Assembly (NCBI GenBank): GCA_017549185.1
Contig: JAFYVJ010000057.1
Location: forward strand, 1 to 64,000
From: Roseburia sp.
Lineage (GTDB): Bacteria; Bacillota; Clostridia; Lachnospirales; Lachnospiraceae
DNA: 64,000 nucleotides
Direction of reading: 5' to 3'
Shown here: in pieces, positions 42,604 to 52,140 of the stretch
How positions within the stretch are numbered: the first letter of the stretch is position 1
Layout: each line of letters starts with the position of its first letter
The notes under the pieces: generated by a model
What the model was told of the DNA's origin: nothing
Databases searched by the model: none
The model's input: the letters and a program-made list of their open reading frames with translations, nothing else
Program-made: the position numbers and the translations under genes

Positions 42604-43461
42604 CTATTTTTTATCAAATAGTGCTCTTCGTTCGGTGGAACGACGCATCATTTCTCTCATACCATCAATGTCTTCTACTTCAAGCATAGCCTTGAGTTCG
42701 TTAAACTTATCAATAAATAAATTCATTTGTTGCAAAAGTGCAGACTTATTTGCCACAAACAATTCACTCCACATCAGGTCATTGATCCTCGCAATACGGG
42801 TAAGATCTCGAAACGAATCTCCCGTGAATTTCTCCATATCTTCTTTATCATTGCAAGTCATTAATGTAACAGCAATGCAGTGCGTCAGCTGTGAAAGGAA
42901 ACCTATCATCTCATCATGTTCTTCCGGAGATAGCGTAACTACATTTGAAAATCCAAGAAGCCTGCCAAGTTCCATGCAAGTCCCAATCGCCTCTGCCGTA
43001 TTTTTATCTGTTGGAGTTACGATGTAATTCGCACCGGCAAACATTTTATCGGTACTGTTTTCAACACCTGAAACTTCCCGTCCAGCCATTGGATGTGCTG
43101 CAATAAATTCTACATCCGAACGAAGCATATCCTGAATCTTATATACGATACTGCCTTTGACACCAGTTACATCCGTAATAAGTGCACCACTTTTCAAAAG
43201 TCCCTGATTTTGTTCAATCCATTCCACAAACACATGAGGATACAGTGCAAAAATTACCAAATCAGCATCCCCGATTATTCGTTTATCAAGCGCAGTAGTT
43301 CCTTCGTCTATTATATTTTCTTTCATTGCATAGTCTATTGAACTTTGCTCCTTAGTGATGGCACTGACATGAAACCCAAATCTCTTCAGTATCTTTGCAT
43401 AGCTTCCACCTAAAAGCCCAAGTCCAACAATCAATATCTTCTTTCTTACATCAACTATCAT
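42604..43461 (-). CDS. tyrA: Prephenate dehydrogenase
   Basis: A 285-aa NAD(P)-dependent enzyme converting prephenate to 4-hydroxyphenylpyruvate in tyrosine synthesis. The Rossmann start is LIVGLGLLGGSYAKIL; the catalytic-histidine region is FIAAHPMAGREVSGVENS. No ACT domain is present. It is the last gene of aroF-pheA-tyrA. Confidence 0.92.
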   Translation of the reverse strand: MIVDVRKKILIVGLGLLGGSYAKILKRFGFHVSAITKEQSSIDYAMKENIIDEGTTALDKRIIGDADLVIFALYPHVFVEWIEQNQGLLKSGALITDVTGVKGSIVYKIQDMLRSDVEFIAAHPMAGREVSGVENSTDKMFAGANYIVTPTDKNTAEAIGTCMELGRLLGFSNVVTLSPEEHDEMIGFLSQLTHCIAVTLMTCNDKEDMEKFTGDSFRDLTRIARINDLMWSELFVANKSALLQQMNLFIDKFNELKAMLEVEDIDGMREMMRRSTERRALFDKK

Positions 43462-43509
43462 TTTATTTCTACCTCTGTCCCAAGTTGTCTAATGTTTCTA
43501 AAAAACAGA

Positions 43510-44598
43510 TTAAATATGTATTTCCTTTTCAAAGGAACCTATTATTTTCAAATCTGAACAACAACTCTTTAACTGTTCTAACATTTCCTTACCCTGCGGA
43601 CTATTGATATTTCCTTCACCTTCCACAAAGAAAAAGTAATCCCATACAAGCTCTTTGGTCGGACGACTTTTTAATGCTCTAAGATTAAATCCATGCTGCC
43701 CAATAACAGAAATTGCTTCGCCGAGTGAACCCGCCATGTTCTTAACGGTAAATAACATAATAAACCTTTCATCGTTAGGCGTCGGTACTCTGTTCGAACG
43801 GGAAAATACTGCAAATCGCGTTGTATTAGTTCCACTATCATTGATTTTCTCTGAAATGACTTGCAACCCAAATTGCTGTGCCGCCTCTATACTACCGATA
43901 GCTGCTATACTTTTATCTCCATCTTCTGCAACTTTTTTTACCGCCACTGCGGTATTTGTAGCATTTTCAGTTACAAAACCATGATTCTCGATATAGGTTG
44001 CACATTGTCCTAATGCTTGTGGATGACTAACCACCTTTTTCACATCCGAAAGAGTAGCCCCTTTTACTCCCAAAAGATTCTGAACAACCTCAGCTTCATA
44101 AACACCATTTATATAAAGTGAACCAAAAAAAGCAAGATCTAAGACATTTCCCACGTCACCATTAAAGCTGTTTTCAATCGGAAGTATCACACAGTCACAT
44201 TCACCTTTTTCGACCGCTTTATATGCCGCCTTGAAATCTGCATACGGCAGGCATCTTGCATCTGGAAATATGCGACAGGCAGCAATGTTTGCAAAAGCCC
44301 CCTTTACTCCACTATAGGCGACTGTCATACCTTCAAGAAGACGATGCTGTAAATCCTTCGAAAGTTTAATATTATTTTTTAAAAAATTCACATAATACGA
44401 ACGATACTCTTCGTTCTCTATATAGTCGGAATTCCTTGCAATTATTTCCTTTTCTCTGCCAAAGTCATCTATCGGCAACCCATTTTCTTTTTTGTATGCC
44501 GCAACTATTCTTGCTGCGTCCATGCGCATCTCGAACAAACGAGCCATTTCCTTATCAACTTTATTTATTATCTCTCTTGCAGTTTGAAGTTCACTCAT
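43510..44598 (-). CDS. pheA: Bifunctional chorismate mutase / prephenate dehydratase
   Basis: A 362-aa P-protein: AroQ chorismate mutase (about 1-85; ELQTAREIINKVDKEMARLFEMRM), prephenate dehydratase (about 95-275; VAYSGVKGAFANIAA, with the catalytic TNTTRF motif) and a C-terminal ACT domain (about 285-360; GSLGEAISVIGQHGFNLRALKSRP) for phenylalanine feedback. ATG 44598 is chosen; the frame to 44613 begins with TTG. It sits between aroF and tyrA under the leader attenuator. Confidence 0.92.
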   Translation of the reverse strand: MSELQTAREIINKVDKEMARLFEMRMDAARIVAAYKKENGLPIDDFGREKEIIARNSDYIENEEYRSYYVNFLKNNIKLSKDLQHRLLEGMTVAYSGVKGAFANIAACRIFPDARCLPYADFKAAYKAVEKGECDCVILPIENSFNGDVGNVLDLAFFGSLYINGVYEAEVVQNLLGVKGATLSDVKKVVSHPQALGQCATYIENHGFVTENATNTAVAVKKVAEDGDKSIAAIGSIEAAQQFGLQVISEKINDSGTNTTRFAVFSRSNRVPTPNDERFIMLFTVKNMAGSLGEAISVIGQHGFNLRALKSRPTKELVWDYFFFVEGEGNINSPQGKEMLEQLKSCCSDLKIIGSFEKEIHI

Positions 44599-44629
44599 AA
44601 TTTCATCTTCCAATCAATTATAAATTTAA

Positions 44630-45658
44630 TCAAAGCTTATCAGCAATATCAAGAATAAGCCTTTCTGTTTTTTCCCAGCCAAGACACGGATCTGTAATTG
44701 ATTTACCATAGATATGCTCACCCATGCTCTGTGCACCATCCTCAAGGTAACTTTCAATCATAAGACCTTTTACCAGTTGTTTAATATCAGCATTTTCATT
44801 TCGGCTATGAACAATATCTTTCGCTATACGAATCTGTTCCAAATACTTTTTACCAGAATTATTATGGTTAGTGTCCACAATAACAGATGGATTTACCAGT
44901 CCTGACTTAGCATATAACTCACTAACGCGAACAAGATCTTCATAGTGGTAGTTAGAAGTACTTTTTCCTGTGTAGTCAATATAGCCTCGAAGAATGGCAT
45001 GTGCCCAAGGATTTCCCTCACTTATAACCTCCCATCCACGGTAAAGGAAGGTATGACTGGACTGTGCAGCTGTTATAGAATTCATCATAACACTAAGATC
45101 TCCGCCCGTTGGATTTTTCATCCCAACAGGAACCTCTATTCCACTTGCGGTTAATCTGTGTTGCTGATTTTCAACGGAACGAGCACCGATTGCAACATAG
45201 GATAAGAGGTCTGAAAGATAACGATAGTTTTCAGGATAAAGCATTTCATCTGCACAAGAAAAATCATAATCTCTAAGTGCCGCCAAATGCAATTCACGGA
45301 TAGCAACAATTCCTTTATACATATCAGGCTTTGCTTCTGGGTCAGGCTGATGAAGCATCCCCTTATATCCCTGACCGGTCGTCCGCGGTTTGTTTGTGTA
45401 GATACGTGGAATGATAAGGATTTTATCCGAAACCTGATCCTCGATTTTACGCAAACGAGAAATATATTCTAACACCGGCTCACTGTAATCCGCAGAGCAA
45501 GGACCAATAATCAAAACAAATTTTTCCGACTTCCCTTCAAAAATTTCTCTAATTTGCTTATCGCGTTCTGCTTTCACCTGTACCATTTTATCAGTTAAAG
45601 CAAATTCTTTTTTTACCTCCTGTGGAATAGGAAGTTTTCTTTGAAAATTCATACGCAT
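44630..45658 (-). CDS. aroF: 3-deoxy-7-phosphoheptulonate synthase (DAHP synthase)
   Basis: A 342-aa type I DAHP synthase of the AroF/G/H class, condensing PEP and erythrose-4-phosphate. Motifs include LIIGPCSADY, PRTTGQGYKGMLHQPDP, VGMKNPTGGD and IVDTNHNNSGKK. It is the first structural gene of the aromatic operon and lies 187 nt behind the leader peptide start of the attenuator region. Feedback by Phe or Tyr is likely for this class; the specificity cannot be read by eye. Confidence 0.93.
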   Translation of the reverse strand: MRMNFQRKLPIPQEVKKEFALTDKMVQVKAERDKQIREIFEGKSEKFVLIIGPCSADYSEPVLEYISRLRKIEDQVSDKILIIPRIYTNKPRTTGQGYKGMLHQPDPEAKPDMYKGIVAIRELHLAALRDYDFSCADEMLYPENYRYLSDLLSYVAIGARSVENQQHRLTASGIEVPVGMKNPTGGDLSVMMNSITAAQSSHTFLYRGWEVISEGNPWAHAILRGYIDYTGKSTSNYHYEDLVRVSELYAKSGLVNPSVIVDTNHNNSGKKYLEQIRIAKDIVHSRNENADIKQLVKGLMIESYLEDGAQSMGEHIYGKSITDPCLGWEKTERLILDIADKL

Positions 45659-45707
45659 CTTTTATACCTCGTTTTCAATTATTTGCCATGAAAGAACAAA
45701 CGTGTGC

Positions 45708-45775
45708 TTTTATTCTATAGGAAAGTCATAGGCTTTCACAAATTAACATAACAAGGTTTTTCCTATAGAATAAAA
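45708..45775. repeat. 68-bp palindromic repeat, copy B
   Basis: Second copy of the element at 72-139: 18-bp arms at 45708-45725 and 45758-45775 with one mismatch, and the loop nearly identical (CTTTCACAAATTAAC shared). It lies between the attenuator terminator and aroF and shares the terminator T-tract. Confidence 0.85.
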
Positions 45776-45818
45776 AAATCCGCATTCCTTTTATGCCTAA
45801 AAGCATAGCGAATGCGGA
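45771..45818 (-). terminator. Attenuator terminator of the aroF-pheA-tyrA operon
   Basis: GAATGCGGA (45810-45818) pairs with TCCGCATTC (45779-45787), extended by an inner GCAT / ATGC stem, and followed on the minus strand by seven T. It begins 27 nt after the leader-peptide stop, inside the aromatic operon mRNA leader. Confidence 0.9.
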
Positions 45819-45844
45819 CTATCCGTTATATTGACTTCAAAGCA

Positions 45845-45922
45845 TTAATCTTTGATCATCACAGAAGACGGGCAGCCCATGTCAAAAAAGTAAAAATAAT
45901 AAAAGAACTTCTTGTTTTTCAT
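45845..45922 (-). CDS. Phe/Tyr-rich leader peptide (25 aa)
   Basis: A 25-codon ORF with AAAGGAGG eight to nine bases before ATG 45922 and TAA at 45845-45847. It begins MKNKK, then has eight consecutive aromatic codons FFYYFYFF, then DMGCPSSV and a charged end. It lies between a strong promoter and an intrinsic terminator ahead of aroF-pheA-tyrA, the genes making Phe and Tyr. This is the arrangement of ribosome-mediated attenuation: a ribosome stalled for Phe-tRNA or Tyr-tRNA would alter folding downstream. GGCAGC at the leader RBS (45927-45932) is complementary to GCTGCC inside the peptide gene (45871-45876), a candidate alternative stem. It was too short for routine gene calling. Confidence 0.9.
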   Translation of the reverse strand: MKNKKFFYYFYFFDMGCPSSVMIKD

Positions 45923-45955
45923 TTTCGCTGCCTCCTTTGTGATTTGATAATTGAG

Positions 45956-45984
45956 ATTGTAGCACTTTAAATCAATAAAGTCAA
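45956..45984 (-). promoter_or_regulatory. Promoter of the aromatic operon leader
   Basis: -35 TTGACT (45979-45984), 17-bp spacer, -10 TACAAT (45956-45961) on the minus strand, about 35 bp before the leader-peptide ATG and just after the preceding gene. Confidence 0.88.
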
Positions 45985-45988
45985 TATT

Positions 45989-48907
45989 TTAATTATTATT
46001 GTCTATTAAATTTTCGTTTTCTAACATATCTAAGCGCTTTTCGAATGCATCCTCCGGCATAGGTCGGCAATAGAAATACCCCTGTGCAATATAAGCTTCT
46101 ATCTCTTTCATCAGGTAAACATGCTCTGCACTCTCTACACCTTCACATACAACCTGTGCGTCTAAGTCCTTTGCTAACTTCACAATACTCTTCATAATCT
46201 GTACCTGACGATTATGATCTTCATGATTTAACAGGAATGATCGATCAAGTTTTACAACGGATGCCGGGATCTGTTCAAATACACCCAAGGAAGAATATCC
46301 AGCTCCAAAATCGTCAATCGATAAATGAATACCCTTTTCTATTAAACGATCTATCGACTGTTTAATTGTCTGCTTTAATTCTTCCACTACTAATGTTTCT
46401 GTAATCTCCACTTCTATAAGATGTTTATCAATCTTATATTGGTTCATAACAGCTTCTACACGTTCCGGGAAGTCATTTCTTGAAAAATGAAGTCGAGAGA
46501 AATTGCATGAAATCGGCACAACCGCCTTTCCCTGATCCAATCTTCTTCGTAACAGTTTACATACTTCTTCTAACACAAAAAAGTCTAACTCGACCACACG
46601 ACCAATCTGTTCATAATATGGCACAAAAAAGCCTGGCGAACGGATAGCTCCATTCGCAGTCGGATCTTTAAATCTTATTAATGCCTCTGCACCTACTACC
46701 TCATTACTTCTTACATCTACTTTTGTCTGGTAATAAGTCACGAAGTTTCCTTCGATTTCAACCGACTCCAACAGTTTTTCTCTATCATGTCGCTCCCGAA
46801 TCATATCCTCAAACGGAGCATCATAAATCTTGATTTCACTGGCATTATTATTGCCTATAACCTCTAAAGCTTGGTTTGCATAACTTACAGCCAGTTTCAA
46901 ATCATTTTCTTTAGCAGGAACAGCATACACACCCATATGCACCGCCATATGATTTTCGGTATCTTTATAAATCCGATTTTCTACAACTCGTTGAATATCC
47001 CCGAGCCTCTTCACAAATGCTTCCCAGTCTTTCCAGGCTAACAATAGAATAAATCTATCACCATGACTTCTAGCACATATTTCTTCCTTTTTAGTCGCAC
47101 AATCCTGCAAAATATTTTTAATAATGCCCAACAGTTCTTCTCCGGCATCCCAACCATATATAACATTAAAGCGACGTAATTTTACAATATTCACACTAAC
47201 AACTGCATACTGTTTCTTCCGTTCCGGTAGTAATTTATTCTCGCCCATGTACAACAGATAATTCAGATTCCAAATATCCATGCTCGTATCCTTGTACATT
47301 AATTTCTGGATTTTACGGCTATCTCGAATCATATGAACCGCTACCATTATTGTAACAAAAATAATTAGAATTAAACCACCAAAAATTTTTAAGCTATGGT
47401 TTCTTATAAACATAGTAACAGTAACTAAAGGATATTCGTTTTCCTTTAGCATATATTCGTTGATACGTCTCGCATCTAACGGTATCAATGATTTATTTAG
47501 TATACTCTTTAACTCAGATGTTCCTCTGCTTCTAATAACAGTATGTACTTTATGTTCCCCGTTCAATACATTATTAATCTCTAATGTACTATAAGTATCC
47601 TTCGTACGCAGCAAATGTTCTGCCAAATAACCATCGCAAAGCACTCCGTCTGCGTCACCACTTATGATTAATAAAAAACACTCCTCCAAAGTTTCTCTTG
47701 TAAGAATCGTCGCATCTTTCATATTTAAAATACCGCTTGCTTCACTACCTAACTCCGTCACTGTCGCAAGCGTATGCATGTCCTCATAACCCTGTCCTTT
47801 TTGAACTACCAAAACCAATGGTATCTGTGCATAAGCATCTAGTGCTGTTAATGCTTCATCCCGTTTTACCTGTTCCAAATCCACAGCATATGCTAAAACA
47901 TCAATCTCGCCCTGCCGTAGTGCTTCTTCTGCCGCTCTTTGATTTTCTACTTTTTGATAAATCAGAGTTAATCCTGTCGCTTCTAACCCTTCTTCCAAAA
48001 GTTCTCTAGAAAGCCCTTTAAACTCCCCATCTTCTTCATAAGAAAACGGATAATAATCATCCATATATCCTACGGTAAGCGATTTCGTTTCTTCAACATA
48101 TTTTTTCTCTTCTGTAGAAAATATAACCGCTTTATCCCAACGACTTTCATAAAACTGATGCATCAAATCTGCTTCCAATTCTGGATAACTCATTTTCACA
48201 TCAGCAATCGCCTGATTTAATTCCTGTAATATTGTATCATTTCCTTTATAGGTAATGTAATAAATCGGTCTTGGTGCAAATCGTCCTACCAGACGCTGCC
48301 CTTCTTTTACTTCCATAAAAGTATGCACAAAGGCATCTACTTCACCGGCATCTAATGCTTCCTGAAGCTCTTGAGTACTTTCATACTCAAAAATCGTCGG
48401 TTCCGTAATACCGTGTGCATTTAAATATTGTATAAACTCCGCATATCTCACATAATTCTTCACTACGCCAAAAACAGCATCTTGCATAGCTGCAAAATCT
48501 TCATACGCAATACCACTAGCCGGATTAGTTGCTATTACACCATAGGTATAGCCACTAGCCAAATCTGCATAATCATAGATTTCTGCCCGCTGGCTGGAAT
48601 ATTGAGCCGAGCCAACCAAATCAACCTCGTGATCACTTAATTTCTGCAGAGCATCCTCCCAACTTTCGCAAACCACATACTCCATCTTCCAGTCCGCATA
48701 CTCACGGACTATCTCTAAGTACTCCACATCCATGCCACCAAAGCTTCCATCCGCTTCTATGACATGATATCCCTCCATTGGGAAAAAAGCTACTCTGACA
48801 GTGGTCTGTTCCTTTGCATAAGCTGTCGCTGTTCCGATTATCCCAATCAAACATACGGCAATTATAAAATTTAATAATTTTTTCCAGTTAAGTTTTTGTC
48901 CCATCAT
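45989..48907 (-). CDS. Solute-binding, GGDEF (degenerate) and EAL membrane protein
   Basis: A 972-aa c-di-GMP protein. Signal peptide (about 1-28), two tandem type-3 solute-binding-like domains (about 32-265 and 275-495), a membrane helix (about 502-524; LKIFGGLILIIFVTIMVAV), a GGDEF domain whose motif reads SHGDRF and is probably inactive, and an EAL domain with GAEALIRFKDP, ITETLVVEE, DDFGAGYSSL and EGVES intact. It is expected to degrade c-di-GMP in response to an extracellular ligand, perhaps an amino acid. It begins 1 nt after the preceding GGDEF-EAL gene. Confidence 0.88.
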   Translation of the reverse strand: MMGQKLNWKKLLNFIIAVCLIGIIGTATAYAKEQTTVRVAFFPMEGYHVIEADGSFGGMDVEYLEIVREYADWKMEYVVCESWEDALQKLSDHEVDLVGSAQYSSQRAEIYDYADLASGYTYGVIATNPASGIAYEDFAAMQDAVFGVVKNYVRYAEFIQYLNAHGITEPTIFEYESTQELQEALDAGEVDAFVHTFMEVKEGQRLVGRFAPRPIYYITYKGNDTILQELNQAIADVKMSYPELEADLMHQFYESRWDKAVIFSTEEKKYVEETKSLTVGYMDDYYPFSYEEDGEFKGLSRELLEEGLEATGLTLIYQKVENQRAAEEALRQGEIDVLAYAVDLEQVKRDEALTALDAYAQIPLVLVVQKGQGYEDMHTLATVTELGSEASGILNMKDATILTRETLEECFLLIISGDADGVLCDGYLAEHLLRTKDTYSTLEINNVLNGEHKVHTVIRSRGTSELKSILNKSLIPLDARRINEYMLKENEYPLVTVTMFIRNHSLKIFGGLILIIFVTIMVAVHMIRDSRKIQKLMYKDTSMDIWNLNYLLYMGENKLLPERKKQYAVVSVNIVKLRRFNVIYGWDAGEELLGIIKNILQDCATKKEEICARSHGDRFILLLAWKDWEAFVKRLGDIQRVVENRIYKDTENHMAVHMGVYAVPAKENDLKLAVSYANQALEVIGNNNASEIKIYDAPFEDMIRERHDREKLLESVEIEGNFVTYYQTKVDVRSNEVVGAEALIRFKDPTANGAIRSPGFFVPYYEQIGRVVELDFFVLEEVCKLLRRRLDQGKAVVPISCNFSRLHFSRNDFPERVEAVMNQYKIDKHLIEVEITETLVVEELKQTIKQSIDRLIEKGIHLSIDDFGAGYSSLGVFEQIPASVVKLDRSFLLNHEDHNRQVQIMKSIVKLAKDLDAQVVCEGVESAEHVYLMKEIEAYIAQGYFYCRPMPEDAFEKRLDMLENENLIDNNN

Positions 48908-48908
48908 A

Positions 48909-51851
48909 TTAGTTAAAATGTTTACTTTGTGTAATTAATTTATTCTTCTGTGCTTCTGATATAGTATCTGTGATATCCGAAATGAAAACATAAAATATTT
49001 TTGCATCATCACTAGCACCGGAATCTTCCAAATGTCCTATATCGTCAATCCAGCGAATGCTTCCATCCTTTCGTATAATTCGATAACAAATATAATCCAT
49101 ATTTGTGTCTGAGTGTTTCACCTGCTCGTGTATCTCCCACTGCACACGATTCAAATCTTCCGGATGTACCAACCCTTGGAACGAATTCCTTACTAATACT
49201 CTGAATTCTTCCATCGTATCACATCCAAACATCTTTATCACTGGCGGATTTGCATAAAGAATCCTTTCATCACCTGTTGCCTTATAAATAAAAAATCCGT
49301 CTGATAAAGTAGCTAACATTTCTGCCATATTCTGGCGCTTATGATCCTCTCTTTCACGCATCAAAGCTTCTATACTTCGAATGGTAATAAGAGCTGTCTT
49401 TGGTGCACCATTTGGCTGCCGCTCTGATACAGTAATCGTGGTCTGACACCACTCTTCGCCTGCCGGTTTAATATTGCGTTTATATCTGTACTCTACAGAA
49501 TCTTGTTTTGTCAAAACCTTTTTTAAATTCTCCAGGCTTAAGAATTTGCGAATATTTTCTTCATCATAACCAAGAATCTTTCCTGTGTTAAAATGACGGC
49601 TTACTACTTCTTCATAATTACCACGTTCTAACAAACCGTTATCATCCGGATAAATCAGACGACAATAATTCTCTTGTACATGAAGGAAGTAAACCTCTCT
49701 AAAGGATAGCATAACATTGCCTAATGCTTTTTCATAAATACGGCTATGAGTTACATCCTGTATCATGCAACTTACATAGCCCATCTGATACTGATACATC
49801 GTAATATCCATATAACGGCTAGAGATACTACTATAAACACGAAACTCTACCCGTTCACCACCATAAGCAGCTCGATACGCCTTTTCTAAAAACTCTTTGT
49901 TATTTGCGCCAATCGTTCTATTTATCATAAAACGCAATCTATTAATATTTCCGCCACTGATACGTCCTATCTCATTATTCGCATAAACAATCTCATAATC
50001 ATTTGGATTCCCATTTTCATCCAAAATTACTCTCCCTATTCCATAACCGCACGGAAGATTGCCATAATACATTTCAATTTGCTTACGCTGAGACTCTGTT
50101 AATTCCCCTACCCCCATTTCGATACTATGGTTATTATACTTTCTGCCATCTAAATCTGTCATATCTGTAAGGGCGGCATAAAACAGTTTGTGCCCCTTTT
50201 TTTCTCTTAAAAAGAATACTCGAATATATATCCAAAGCACTTTCTCATCCGCTCTTAGATAGTGGATAAATCCCGTAGCACCATCAGTAGGATTATTATA
50301 TGCCTGCTCAAAAATAGATACCAAAATCTGTCTGTCATCATCCCTTACATGATTCCATAAACGCTTATTGTAATCATTCTCCTGACGAGCCACTCCTGCT
50401 AAACGAAAATATGGTTCATTTACACGAGTAATCTCGATATTATTCTCATACATATCATAGAACGCTGCTGGTCCTAAAATATTATTTGCCATCACATCAT
50501 TAAATAGGTTTATATCCAAAAATTCCTTGATATGTATAGACTCTGTCTGTCTGCACCAGAATCCCTCATAATCTACATTTCTCGGATCAGAAATCAAATC
50601 TTCAAACGACTCTATTGGCATCGGTTTATAATAGTAATACCCCTGTGTATAACGACATCCCATCTTTAAGAGGTGTTTCTCTTGTTGACGTGTCTCTACT
50701 CCTTCTACTACAATTGGTACTCGCATCTGCTTTGCCATATTGATAACCGAGTCTAAAATACCAATACCTTTTTCAGCATCCAATTCATTAATTTCCAAAA
50801 AACGCATGTCCATCTTCAGAACATCTACTGGCACACTCTTTAGCATATTTAAAGATGAATAACCGCTTCCGAAGTCATCCATCATAACTATCATACCCTG
50901 ATTACGTAATTCGTTTACTGTTTGAATGATTTTATCGCCACATTCTGCATAAGCACTTTCTGTAACTTCCACCTTTATCATTTCAGGCGACAACTCATAT
51001 TGCTCTAATAACTCAAACAGGTACTCCGGCACATTCATAGAAAAAATGTCAATACGCGATACATTTATGGATATCGGCAATGGTTCATAACCTTTATCGA
51101 TACACTGTCGCTGAAACTGACAAACTTTTCTCCATACAATACGATCTAAATCAGCAATAAATCCATTCTGTTCCAAAACAGGAATAAACACTCCCGGAGG
51201 AATCATTCCTTTTTCCGGATGTATCCAACGAACTAATGACTCACCGCCCACAATTTTCCCTTTTGTAATATCACACTGCGGCTGAATGAAAAACGTAAAC
51301 TCATCTCTCTCTATTCCTACCTGAATCTCAGATAATATACGCAATTCTTCTTCCACTTTTTCATCCATCGCAGGATTATATTCACAAACACGACTTGCAT
51401 AATTCCCTAGCACATGTGATAGTGCTACTGTAGCTCTATCATACATGGTTGCTACCGGAATACTTTTCTCAGTAATCTGGCAAATACCAAAAGCCGGAAG
51501 ATAGCCCACACTATTACTCTTCTCTCTGACTGCTTGCTGAATCTCTTCGCAAAGTTCTTCTAATACCTCTTTATCTGTAGCCGTTAATATACCAAAATTA
51601 TCTCCGCCTAAATATCCTGCAACACCACTATATTTTTGTTGAAACTCTTTTAACAAATCCGAAATCAGTACTAAAAGCTCATCGCCGGCAGACCGTCCGT
51701 GAAGTTTATTATATAAACGAAAATGTTCTATATCTATTGCTACCATATAGTAGACGTTCTCTACGCTGTCCTTTAAATACTCTTCTACTTTATCAAAAAA
51801 GGTTTGTCCTAAATACAATCCAGTCAAAGGACTTAAAACTTCTTTCCCCAT
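48909..51851 (-). CDS. GGDEF-EAL protein with C-terminal PAS domains
   Basis: A 980-aa cytoplasmic protein: GGDEF-like domain (about 1-165, motif GGDNF, lacking the usual Glu), EAL domain (about 175-430; GGESLVRW, VTESAYAE, DDFGSGYSSL, EGVETRQQ) and then about 550 residues of PAS-like sensory modules (LWIYIRVFFLREKKG, RWIDDIGHLEDS). Placing sensory domains after the EAL is unusual. It likely hydrolyses c-di-GMP with the degenerate GGDEF as a GTP sensor. Cotranscribed with the next gene. A TTGAAA / TAAAAT pair upstream near 51905-51935 may be its promoter. Confidence 0.82.
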   Translation of the reverse strand: MGKEVLSPLTGLYLGQTFFDKVEEYLKDSVENVYYMVAIDIEHFRLYNKLHGRSAGDELLVLISDLLKEFQQKYSGVAGYLGGDNFGILTATDKEVLEELCEEIQQAVREKSNSVGYLPAFGICQITEKSIPVATMYDRATVALSHVLGNYASRVCEYNPAMDEKVEEELRILSEIQVGIERDEFTFFIQPQCDITKGKIVGGESLVRWIHPEKGMIPPGVFIPVLEQNGFIADLDRIVWRKVCQFQRQCIDKGYEPLPISINVSRIDIFSMNVPEYLFELLEQYELSPEMIKVEVTESAYAECGDKIIQTVNELRNQGMIVMMDDFGSGYSSLNMLKSVPVDVLKMDMRFLEINELDAEKGIGILDSVINMAKQMRVPIVVEGVETRQQEKHLLKMGCRYTQGYYYYKPMPIESFEDLISDPRNVDYEGFWCRQTESIHIKEFLDINLFNDVMANNILGPAAFYDMYENNIEITRVNEPYFRLAGVARQENDYNKRLWNHVRDDDRQILVSIFEQAYNNPTDGATGFIHYLRADEKVLWIYIRVFFLREKKGHKLFYAALTDMTDLDGRKYNNHSIEMGVGELTESQRKQIEMYYGNLPCGYGIGRVILDENGNPNDYEIVYANNEIGRISGGNINRLRFMINRTIGANNKEFLEKAYRAAYGGERVEFRVYSSISSRYMDITMYQYQMGYVSCMIQDVTHSRIYEKALGNVMLSFREVYFLHVQENYCRLIYPDDNGLLERGNYEEVVSRHFNTGKILGYDEENIRKFLSLENLKKVLTKQDSVEYRYKRNIKPAGEEWCQTTITVSERQPNGAPKTALITIRSIEALMREREDHKRQNMAEMLATLSDGFFIYKATGDERILYANPPVIKMFGCDTMEEFRVLVRNSFQGLVHPEDLNRVQWEIHEQVKHSDTNMDYICYRIIRKDGSIRWIDDIGHLEDSGASDDAKIFYVFISDITDTISEAQKNKLITQSKHFN

Positions 51852-52045
51852 GTAACATTCCCCATTCGCCTTTTGTAGTGGCTCTAATTACCCACTTTTC
51901 TATATTTTACACTTTCTTATATACTCTTTTCAACTATCTTTTTAAAGTGTTACAAAAATAAATTTTTCACAATCTTTTTTCTTTTTTTAACGCTTTTAAA
52001 TGTTATCATTGTGATATATTTATAGTTATGAGGAGAATTTTTCAA

Positions 52046-52105
52046 AACAAAAGCCCTATCCCATTTCCTATTTGCAAAGCATGTTAGGAATGAGACAAGG
52101 CTTTT
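52046..52105 (-). terminator. Terminator of the NCS2 permease
   Basis: AAAAGCCCTATCCCATTTCCTA pairs imperfectly with TAGGAATGAGACAAGGCTTTT; T-rich on both sides. The remaining 51852-52045 gap holds the putative promoter of the GGDEF-EAL gene. Confidence 0.75.
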
Positions 52106-52140
52106 CTATTTTTATACTAATTCGTTAATTATCCTGCTTC

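Noticed and set aside
45659-45988. T-box riboswitch upstream of aroF
   Set aside because: No T-box sequence (AGGGTGG...ACCGCG type) or specifier stem is visible; a leader ORF plus terminator explains the region.
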